A stretch of 64,000 bases of DNA from the NCBI RefSeq assembly GCF_028769735.1, contig NC_088193.1:5855814-5919813 (forward strand), written 5' to 3'. The translations under genes and the position numbers were made by a program. Source of the stretch: Zonotrichia leucophrys gambelii. Lineage: Eukaryota; Chordata; Aves; Passeriformes; Passerellidae. Positions within the stretch are counted from its first letter, which is position 1. Each line of letters begins with the position of its first letter. This document shows, piece after piece, positions 34,401 through 46,400 of this stretch. The notes under the pieces were generated by a model that was not told the origin of the DNA, ran no database searches, and saw only the letters and a program-made list of their open reading frames with translations.

Positions 34401-37400
34401 ACACTTAAAAAAAAAAAAAAAAAAAGGAAGGAGGGAGGGGGGGAAAAAAATTCACAATAGCCACAGGACGGCTTTCCATCTCATTAACTCCCTCACTTAT
34501 TATTTTCATGAAAATTACTGATAAAAAACGTGCATCTCCATTTGCTGGGACCGGGAGCTTTGTCGGCTCATATCTAACATCTCTCTCATCACCCGGGATG
34601 TGAGCTGTTGCCATGGCAATGCACAATAATAGAAACTAATAAATTACAAACGAGATGCTCGTTGAGCAATTATTGTTCTCTTTTATGCAAGTGTCTTGCT
34701 AATTTTGATCATAAGGAATGCTTCCATAAAGCAGCCAAGGGATAATAAGTCTATTTCTAGAGATTATTAGAATATAGAGTGAGGATGGGGTTTCTTAGAT
34801 CAATGATTAAGTGGTTTGCTGCTTTCAGGGAACCTAAATAAGAAACTGAACTTTTCTGGGGGGCTTTTCCCTCATCATGTTGGGAGCTTCAAACTCTGCA
34901 GCACCCAGAGTTGAGCTGCTAAAAATGATATTTTTTTCCTTTCCACCACCTTAAAAATGCCCCAAAAGCCTGGAGAAGGCCCCAGCACCTGCCTCCTTTT
35001 TAGGGAGAGCTCCAGGAGCTGCCTGGGTTATTTTGGGTTCACTGCAGTTATTTCTGGTGGGATTGTGAAACCCTAAATTCTATTTTTCTACCCCAAAAAC
35101 CAAGTGCCTGAGAGAGGGAAATGCCCTAGGGGAACAATCTAGCATGAAGTTTTTTGGGATGCAAGCAGCCAAGATGTATTCCCTGCACTGCAGATGCACA
35201 TGAAAACCCCAACCATGGGCAGCTTCTCTGAATATTGAGTTACAGCCCCTTATTTTGCCCCCAAAGCCACCAAGGTTCAACTTGTTTTGGCTGCTTCAGG
35301 TGATATTTCTGCAGTTCTCAGGTATTTCCTTGTACTCTTCCACTATCCTTGTCTTCTTCTCCCAGCTAAAATCCAAATTATGCAAAAGAAGAAGCAAAGG
35401 GAATGTTGATCTTGCTGGGGGAGAACTGCAAGATTTGCTGGGACACAAAAAGGAGCAGCGAAGCCAGAAAGAGTTACCTGAGACCCAAAAATCCTTTGAG
35501 CTGCCTTAAAACAAAAAGTGAGAGAGAAACAGTAGAGAAAATCCTGACGTTTCTATTCTTCCTGCCAACAATTAGCATTTTATTCATTTAAAAATGCAAC
35601 TTTCATATTTATATTCCCACACACTTGCACAGCTCCCTTGCCCTCACATTTAATTGCTGCAGCATCAGAGTTTAGGGGTCTCTCGCAGAGCCACAATCAT
35701 TGGGGTTGCAGCTCTGCCAACACATGCAAAAAAAGGACTTAAAAAAATTCAAAAAAAAGGGGAAAAAACTCACCACAACATCACTTATTGCACTCTATGA
35801 GCAAAGCACAGGATTATTTTTTAATTCTTGGGGACGGACTGATGACTTTTCAGGAGGCCGCAGCTCTTGTAGAGCAAGTCTGGAACCCTGTTGGCAACTC
35901 CTGTTGGCCCAAGTGCAACAATGGCTATTGGAGAGGAATTTCAGGGCATTACCTGGGGGTGGAGGCTGATGGAGGAGGGGTTGGGGGAGTAGGGCCCCCC
36001 CAGGTCGTTCCTGAGTAGGTTGTCACTGTGCATCTTGGTTTTGAGGCAGGTGATGTAGCGGTTGCAGAAGTCCTTGCACAACTCATTGACCTTCTCCAGC
36101 TCCAGGAGGTGGATGCGCAGCACCTGGATGGCCTTCACCATCTGCACAAGGGCACAGAGTTAAAATCAAGATTCTCCCCCAAATCTAAGGCAGAACTGAT
36201 CCCCTACAGCAGAATGAAATTCATTTCCTTTCTCAACATGCAGAAGAAATGAATATTCTTGCCCAAAACCCATCCCAGAGCCCATCCCTCTGCATATCCG
36301 CATTCCTTTTCCTTGCCCATCAATCAGATGAGATCCAAGAGGAAAAATTCACCAAATTCACCACTGCCTTCGTGGGAATTGCTCCCCATGCCCCAAAAAA
36401 GGAGTACAAGCCAATCTCCTCGTTGTTGAGAAGTGTTTGGTTATTCTCTGGAGGCCACTTCTTCTAACAAGATTACGGGGCTGCAGCTCAGCCGTGAGCT
36501 GTTGCTGGTGCAAAGCCTGGGCCTCATTAAAACGTACCCCATAAACCTTAAAAAATTTACACATAAAACATTCCTCTCGCCGAGCCGAAACCTTAAGTTT
36601 TACAGCCGCTGTTTGAAATCTTGCATAATATATAAAATTTCAGCTATTCACTCCGGGGCAATAAATCCGGTTTTATGTAACAAAGCGTCTTTGCATTTCA
36701 AAGAGTGTTTTTAACTTGCAAATTTTAGTGGTCATCTTTACAAACTGCAAGTTGCCATGGTTGGGAAACATCTTAAAAAATCCAGGGCCAAACTCCAGTG
36801 GCAGCTCCGCGACAGAGAAAGTGAATTTTTGGTTGGTGAACAGGGATGATAGGTTGAGGCTGGAAAAATCTTTTATTTAGCTTCTTTTTTCGCTTTTTTG
36901 CTTTTTTTTTCTTCTTTTTCTTCCCTCCTCAGCAGTTGACACAGGCAAAGCACAAGGTGGAGGTGTCGTGCCCAGGATTTCCGCATCCTCCCAGGGCTCA
37001 CCGGCCATGAAAGTCAATATTCAAGGGCAAAGGCAAGAAGACCTGACACATATATGTAAAAAAATAAATCTCTCAATTATCTCAGCTCATTTGCTTAGGG
37101 TCTCATTTTATGTCCCTGCTCCGCTGCGTCGTATATCTGTCCGGATAAAGAGTTACAGTCCGACGGCGTACGTGCGCGGGGTTGTAAAAAATACAGATGC
37201 TGAATTAATTGACTGTGTGGCACTCGGCAGCTGATTGAGTTGATAATGGTGAGATCTGACCTTTTTCTAATTTCTAATTATGTGCATCTTGGCAGCGAGG
37301 AATACATGACTCTTATTCTAATGATAGCTAATGCCACTGGCCTTTTCAGCCCTGCTGTGCCATCACCAGTTTCTGGCAAATGGGCGGTGTTAAAAAAAAA

Positions 37401-40400
37401 AAAAGGAAAAACAAAACCCAAAAAATAACAACAACCAAAATAAGGACAATGTAAATAGAGGAAAAGTGACAGCTCAAGAGCAGGCTGAAATGTTGAGTTT
37501 TGAGCACTGCAAGAGTTTTTAACCCAAAATTCCCTCCCAACAAGAGGAATGTGCTTCTCCAGCATCATATCAACCATCTCTGTCTTGATGCAGGTTACCC
37601 ACACTGAGGCGCATGGCTCCTCCTTTTTTGGTGGAGTTCTGGGCATTGGATAGAAAATATACATCCAGCTATGTACTAGAACCAGGCAAACCCAGATGAA
37701 CAGAGATACAGACACACAGAAAGACACAGCAACAGATACAGCAATATTTGAATAGGAATGTATCAAGTGCTGTCAGGTTACACATGGGATCAGTGGGATC
37801 AACCCAACTGCCCATGGCCAAATTTCACCCTGGCAGCAAGAGTTGCTTCAGAATATGCCTAAAAACCATGATTGGTGTGATGTGGGGCTTTTTTTTAGAA
37901 ACCACACAAAACCTGAAAATAGCCAGTGTGGATACATTTCCTGCACTATCTGCTGGTGATGTTTCATCTTGATATGCACAGAAATAGGTTTTCCTTTCCC
38001 AAATTTTTAGATTCTTTTTCCTTCATCTGGCTCCATTTCTCTCCTGCTAGACCCTTACACCCATTTTTATGCAATTTAATGCAATGGGGGTTTGTTGGTG
38101 CACCTCAGCAGTTGTTTAGTCCAAAACCTGAAATAATCCCAAACATTGGTTGGGTTATTGGGTTTTTGTGGCTTTGTTTTTTTGGGTTTTTTGTGATTGC
38201 TTGTCCCAGAGCAATTTCTGTTCTTGACTACAAGTCATTGCAAAATGAGTTTAGCAATATGCAAAAGGGGGCTACAAATTTTTTGAAGGGCATTCTGCAG
38301 ACTCTTGATTTAGGGATGCTAAAAACCTCTCTTCCACAAGCTGAAATAGGGCACAAATGTGAGATTTTACTTCAGCTTGAAATCTTCTCTTGTTTTTTTT
38401 AAAAAACAGTAGTTCTTTCACCTAGATGAGTTTTGCCGGTTCGTCCCTTTGTGATATCACCATTCAAAATCCCCTCCTTGATACCTGCAATACTTGGAAA
38501 AAGGAGTCTGTGAATTGCCTGATTTTGCTTCTTATTTTGGGATGGAAATCCCTCTTCTACAAGTCCCAGGGGACACAGAACCCCTCAGGGGAGGTGTTTT
38601 GCTGTTTGCATCATCAGAGGTGTGCAGAATTCTTCAGACCTTGAAAATCTGTTTGTGGAGCATCAGGGTGGTGCCACAAACTTGTCTACCCACATGTTTG
38701 CCATGGAGACCATGCTTGGATGCTTTTCTGAACAAAATAACGTGATTTGGGGATATTTCCTGAGATCCACACAAGAGAAATCCAAAGCAGAGTCTTCTGA
38801 GGCACCATCCAGCAGCAATGGATGCAGTAGGAAATCTGAGTTGCTGTGGCAGGGAATTCACCAGAGCCAGTCCAAGTGTTCCAAACTGTTGTGATCCATG
38901 ATCTATCCCATAACTTTTTCCATGAAGTCATCGCTCTGCCCTGCTCCTAGGACATGAGCTGGCCATGACACTTCAAACCAGATGGTGGCAGATGAGCATG
39001 CTGACACTACTGCACGCTGCACTGAGGAGCAGTAATTCCTACAGACACTGCAACTTTTGGGGCACAAACCAACCAGCAATCTCAGCTGTTCTCAGGAACC
39101 TCGTTGACCCCACAGATGTTGTGTGGGATAAAAGGGGGCAGGGGGGTTGTTCTTACAGGGTATCTTCTGGAAGATGTCTCAGAGAAGGTCCTGGAGAAGG
39201 CCTCAAAAGGTCTGTGGAAAACCTTGCCAAGATGACCAGCACTACAGAGCCCAGAGACATGCGGGCAGATCTTCATTTGTTCCTCACCCCCGACCTTTTC
39301 AACACCCCCCAGAAATCATCTGCCAAGCCCCAGCTGCCTATACCAGGTTGTCCAGCTCGGGGTCGTCGCTGAAGAAGGGCTTGTGTTCCTGCTCCTGCTG
39401 GTGGACAAAGTTCTCGATGTCGACATCGAAGCTGGCCGAGGTGATGCACTCTGAGCCCTGCGTGGCCTGCTCACACTTCTCAAAGAGCAGCGTCAGCAGC
39501 GGGAACAGAGGGTGCCTGCAGAGGAAAAATGGGAACACCCATAAGGCCCACTGTTTTGGGTCCCATGTCCATCTTTACCCATCCATCCATCCATCATCCA
39601 TCCATCCATCCATCATCCATCCATCATCCATCCATCCTCCATCCATCCATCCATCCATCCATCCCTCCATCCATCCATCCATCCATCCATCCATCCATCC
39701 ATCCATCATCCATCCATCCATCCACATCCATCCATCCATCCATCCATCCATCCATCCCTCCATCCATCCCTCCATCCATCCATCCATCCATCCATCCCAT
39801 CCATCCATCCATCATCCATCCATCATCCATCCATCATCCATCATCCATCCATCATCCATCATCCATCCATCATCCATCATCCATCCATCCCATCATCCAT
39901 CCATCCATCCATCCACCCATCCATCCATCCATCCCATCCATCACCATCATCCATCCATCATTCCATCATCCATCCATCCATCATCCATCCATCCATCATC
40001 CATCCATCATCATCCATCCATCATCATCCATCCATCCATCCATCCATCCATCCATCCATCCATCCATCCATCCATCCATCATCCATCCATCCATCCATCC
40101 ATCCATCCATCCATCCATCCATCCATCCATCCATCCCATCCCTCCATCCATCCATCCATCCATCCATCCATCCATCCATCCATCCATCCATCCATCCATC
40201 CATCCATCCATCCATCCATCCATCCATCCATCCATCCATCCATCCATCCATCCATCCATCATCCATCCACCCATCCATCCATCCATCCATTCCATCCAAA
40301 TCTCTAAGAACCTGGTGGTGCAAACTTCACTCCCAAGTCACACTGGAAGTGGTCCCTTTAGATCTCTTTCAACAACAACAAAAAAAAAGCTTAAAAATTG

Positions 40401-43400
40401 TACAATTCACTATCTCCTCCATCAGGCTTGTTCCAATGTCTTCCATCATTGCACCAAAGTCAGCATTTCCTAAATAGGCAAAAAGGTTAAGTCTTGGACA
40501 TAGCCAAGATGTCCTGGAGCCATCTGCTGTCCAAGGGGCTTTTCCTTTCAAGGATGGACATCAGCACCTGCTCATGGATGGTAATATTTCACCTCAAAAC
40601 GTCTTTTTGGTTGGAGTTGATGGATGGGGACTTCTATCTGCCTGCAGAATCCTATGGATCAACCTTGTTATGGGCCCTTTGCACCTCTGACAAGTCCACA
40701 AAGATGGGTCAAATCCCGCTTCTTTCTTACCATGAGCTCATCTTGAAAACAAAGATTTACAGCTCTTCTTGGAACCCAAATCTCTCCAATGATGATGCAA
40801 TATAAAATGCAAACACACAAACAGCACCAAAGCTCGTGGACAATACAGGGGTGAAGAGCACGGCTTAGGGCAAGCCTCAATGAGCCCCTCCAGCTGTGCA
40901 AATTCAAATCAAAAATGTTTTATGGAGTCTTTCCAGGCAGAAATGCAAAATGCTCCTGCAGGAATGGCCTCCCACAGCACTCCAGTTATCCAAGCACAGT
41001 GGGATTGGCTCCACCATTTTATCTCCAAAAGATGGCCCAAAAGATGATTATGAATCACCTCCTGACAGCCTCTTTGAGCCGGAGTCAGGCGAAGGGGTTA
41101 AACCCCTTGGCTAAGTCTTCATTTGCAGCCGCTAATACCACAGCATATTATAGTTTAATCTGTCCTGATCCTGGTTTAATGCAAGATTCACCGAGGCTGG
41201 AGCAGAGAGTGGCGACGGGGGGAAATCATTTCATAATTTCAGTCGCCCCGCTGGAGCTTAGCCAAGGGATATGAAAGGCAAATTCCAGGCGGAAAGTTGA
41301 ATTATTGGGACTTATGAACGGTGCCACCGCAGCAGGTGCCTGCTGCCATTTCCAGAGCTGCTCCAACAATTGGGAGCAGAGGTATGGAATTACCCCAAGG
41401 ATGGGGGTGTGGGGAGGGGAAAAGGGGGTTAAAGCCCCTGAGAAATTCGAGCCCCTTTTCTTTGAGGGGGTGCATTAAGGCCAGCATCACCCCACGCTCC
41501 TCAGTACTGACAATGGGGGCAATGCTGCTCTGGGCCCCCAGGAAAGGTTTGGGGCTGGCAGAGAGTAGGAGGAGGAAGAAACATGGCTGAGGGGAGAATG
41601 GTTTGCTTTTCAGCTGAAAATAAAGTGGAATAAAAAATTTAAAACCTAAGACAAAGTAAAAATAAAAAAAAACCAAAGTGGAATCCAATTCGATCAACTC
41701 CACCAATAAGTAAAAATAAAATTAAATGGAACCAAACAATAAAATAAACACCAAACAAGATAAAATAACACTAACCAAACAAAAAATTTCTCAGTTTTAA
41801 ATATTTATATTAAAAAAAAAACCAAAAACCAAACACAAGGGGAAATCAGGGGGCCAAGACCTTCTAGGTGCTGGTGTTTCATTGGGAGGAGGAATAAGGA
41901 GGAGAAAGAATGTGAAATAATAAATTTTGGAGGTTTAGAGGGCACCAAGGAGGGCAGTCTAGAAGAGTGCTGGAATTTGGGGTTTTGCCATGAGCTTTAT
42001 GTAGAATTATTGTGGCATTTGGGGTTTTTTTTTTTCATTTTTGCATAGGAAAAAACCAACCCAAACCACGTTTTCTTCATTTCCAGCCTTTCCATGCTCA
42101 CACCATGCAAAGGAAAGGACGGCCCACCACAGCAGGTGGAGGTTGTGGCATAAAAATTAAGAGCTGGAGCCCCTTTTTGCCATGAAATTTGCAGTGGGGG
42201 GAATAGATGGATATCCAGGCTGCACAGGGGAATCAGGAGGATTTTCCCACTGTGGATTTTACAGTGGGAAACCACCCCTATGGCACAAAGGAGAGTTTTG
42301 GGGTAGAAAAATCTGCTTTTAGTGATTTAGTTTTGAAAAAAAAAAAAAACAAAAAACCTTGGTTTGTTTAGTTGGGTTTTTTTTTTCTGCCAGGGAATCC
42401 TCCAAATGAAAGGGCTGAACCAGCCCTGACATTTTCCTGCAGGAGAGAGGTCGTTTGCAGCCACTAATAAAAAGGATTCGACACGGGCTAATAAAGAGGA
42501 ATGAATTCCTCTAATGGCCTAATTTCCCACCTTCAGCCGAGCCAGCAGCACAGCGGGCATGTCACAACAGGAATTTTATTTTTTTCCACCCCTTTTCCCC
42601 TAAAAAACCCTCAAACAGCCCAAAACAAAACAAAACAAAAATGCCAAACCCCCCACAAAAAGCCCCCACCAAACTTAATGCAAAGAAATCCACTTGGAAA
42701 AATCCAATTTGTGGTGCTTGGGTGGTTTAAGCATCATTTCCCTTCAGGAGCATCATCTTCTCTGGTCCAAAATCCATTGGGAAGTCCCAGCCCCGCTGTT
42801 GCATAAAGCCAAGAAAACACTTTAGCTGGGTGAAAATTGCAGCAGAGAAGTGGCACTGCTGGACCAGTCCCTGCCAAGCTGCTCCCACACCAACAAGGGT
42901 GGGGAAGGATTTATTTTTTCCCCTTTTTTTTTTTATTTTTTAATGGATGATAAACCTCCTGCTAGGGCATAAAACCCGGCAGGGTGACTTGTCCATGGGT
43001 TTTTATATTTCCCATCCCATTTTCCCAGCAATTTCCCTGCAGCTTGATCGACTGATGCTCACAGCCAATGCCTTCTGCCTTGGTGCAATTATTGAAAATT
43101 AACAAAAATCCATTGGTTTGGGTGGAGGGAAACGGACCTGGGAGGGCTAAGAAAAATCCTTGTGTGCTTTTGATACCTAATGACATACACACCATCCATT
43201 TGAACCACTGGATAGGGAGATATTCAGCAAAAAAAAAGTTAATTTTATGCATATATATATATAAGTATTACATAAATATATAGTAGGATATATTTGTTTT
43301 ATATAAAAAATATTTGTGGGGTTGTTTTGGCTAGCAAAAATAAGCATCCAGGTTTGGGCAATAAGTGCACACATGGAGCTGGACAACAATTTTCCCCCAG

Positions 43401-46400
43401 TTTTCAGGGGGCAATTCCTCCCACAAGGTGTTTTTTCCATGTCTTTGACATTCCAATTAAGGCTGTGAAAACTCCAAGGGTGGGTTGGGGTTTGTTTTCT
43501 TCCCTTTATCCCACAAATGCTGCAGAACTCTTCAAGGAAATGCCAAAAAAAAAGGTATTTTTGTCCTCAAATGGCTTCTTTTGCTTAGAGGAAATCATTT
43601 CCATCACTGGGACACCTGCAGCAAATAATCCTTGGAGTTTTCCTGGGAAAGAGTGAGTTTATTCCATACCTTCATCCACTTTTTCAGACCTTTCAGCCTT
43701 GTAATATTTGATATTTGGAGGACAAATATTTGATTTCCTTCAATTTTTTTGGTTCACAAGCCCCCACAGCCCTGGTCATTGATAGGTTAATCCTAAACCT
43801 TAAACTTTAATCCTAATTATATTAGAATATTGTTACTCTTGCATCATTGCTCTATGATTTGTAAATTATCACATATCACTTGTATAATTACATATTACTT
43901 TTATAATTATACTATTTACATAATTAAAACAGTACTTATAGCAGTTATACAATAACATTACTGCATATATTAAAATATTATATATTATTATGCCCAAATT
44001 GACAGAAAATGGACTGGAAGAGTCATCCATCACTGCCCACATCCTGTGCAGATGCAGGAACTGCACATTTCAGGTCAATGTGTGACTTCACTCCTTGTTC
44101 AGCCCCAAATCACAAGACTTTGCCCCCAAAAAGTAAATTTGGGATTTTTTTTTTTTTAATATTTTGAGGGGGCAGAGATGCTGCAGAACAACATCCACGA
44201 AGGAGCTCCATCACCACACGTTACAATCAATGGTTATTATTGCCACAAAGGAGCTAATTGCTAATCCCCCCCTTCCCGTGTGTTAATTAATGCAGATTAA
44301 TAATGCATAATACCAACTAATGCATCAAATAACTGATGCATTAATTAGTGCATCGCCGAACTGATGCAACAACCCACAATAATGCAGTAATTGATGCATT
44401 CCAACAACGAAGCCATTAATTAAAAGGCATTAATTATCCTGCCTCACCTGTAGACAGCCCTCTTGTCGGCCTCCAGCTGTGCCTGGGGGTCGCCGCCCGC
44501 TGGCGGCACCGGCGCGGTGGCGGCTGCTGCCGGCGTGGTGAGGAGCACGGGCTGGGCTTTGGCGGGCTGCTGGGCTGTGGCTGTCATCTGGGGGGCGGGG
44601 GGTAAAGGAGAGAGGGGAAAAGAAATGTGAAATAAAATAAAATACAATAAAAACGGGGTTTGTTGTGCTTTCCTGATGGGTTTCGCGGCGTTCCGCGTGG
44701 GATTTGGGGAGTTCGGGATGTGGCGTGTGTGCAGTGCTCTGGTGGGCTGTGGCTGTCAACTGAGGTGGGCAGGGAATAAAGGAAAGAGGGGAAGAACAAT
44801 GTGAAATAAAATATAATGAAATGGAAACAGGCTTCGTTGTGCTTTCCTGACAGGTTTCGCGGTGTTCTGTGCAGGATTTGGGGAGTTCGGGATGCAGCGT
44901 TCTAGGCTATGCTGGGCTGTGGCTGTCATCTGAGGAGGGCAGGGGACAAAGGAGAGAGGGGGAAAAGAATGTGAAATAAAATATAATAAAATGCAAACAG
45001 GGTTTGTTGTGCTTTCCTGACAGGTTTCACGGTGTTCTGTGCAGGATTTGGGGAGTTCGGGATGTGTCACTCTAGGCTTTGTTGGGCTGTGGCTGTTACC
45101 TGGGGAGGGCAGGGAAAAAGGAGAGACAGAAAAAAGAATATGAAAAAAAATTTTAAAAAAATTAAAATAAAATAAAATAAAATAAAATAAAATAAAATAA
45201 AATAAAATAAAATAAAATAAAATAAATAAAATAAAATAAACCAGAGTTTGTTGTGTTTTCCTGACAGGTTTCGTGGCGTTCCGCGTGGGATTTGGGGAGT
45301 TCGGGATGTGGCGTTCTAGGCTTTGGTGGGCTGTGGCTGTCAACTGAGGAGGGCGGGGAAAAAGAAGAGAGGGGAAAAGAAATGTGAAATAAAAGAAAAT
45401 ACAATAAAAACGGAGTTTGTTGTGCTTTCCTGATGGGTTTCATGGCGTTCCACGTGGGATTTGGGGAGTTCGGGATGCGGCGTTCTAGGCTTTGCTGGGC
45501 TGTGGCTGTCATCTGGGGAGGGCAGGGGATAAAGGAGAGAGGGGGGAAAGCAATGTGAAATAAAATAAAATTTAAATAAATAAATAAATAAACAAAACCA
45601 GGGTTTGTTGTGCTTTCCTGACAGGGTTTGAGGTGTTCTGTGCAAGATTTGGGGAGTTCGGGATGCAGCGTTCTAGGCTTTGGTGGGCTGCTGGGCTGTG
45701 GCTGTCATCTGGGGAGGGCAGGGGATAAAGGAGAGAGGGGAAAAGAAATGTGAAATAAAATATAATAAAATGCAAACAGGCTCTGTTGTGCTTTCCTGAC
45801 AGGTTTCGCGGTGTTCTGCGTGGGATTTGGGGAGTTCGGGATGCGGCGTTCTAGGCTTTGGTGGGCTGTGGCTGTTATCTGGGGAGGGCAGGGGATAAAG
45901 GAGAGAGGGGGGAAAGCAATGTGAAATAAAATAAAATACAATAAAAACAGGGTTTGTTGTGCTTTCCTGATGGGTTTCGCGGTGTTCCGCGTGGGATTTG
46001 GGGAGTTCGGGATGTGGCGTTCTAGGCTTTGGTGGGCTGTGGCTGTCATCTGGGGAGGGCAGGGGATAAAGGAGAGAGGGGAAAAGAAATGTGAAATAAA
46101 ATAAAATACAATAAAACCGGGGTTTGTTGTGCTTTCCTGATGGGTTTCGCGGTGTTCTGTGCAGGATTTGGGGAGTTCGGAATGCGGCACTCTAGGGTTT
46201 GGTGGGCTGTGGCTGTCATCTGAGGAGGGCGGGGGATAAAGGAGAGAGGGGGGAAAGCAATGTGAAATAAAATAAAATTTAAATTAATAAATAAATGAAC
46301 AAAACCAGGGTTTGTTGTGTTTTCCTGATGGGTTTCGTGGTGTTCCGCGTGGGATTTGGGGAGTTCAGGATGCGGCGTTCTAGGCTTTGCTGGGCTGTGG

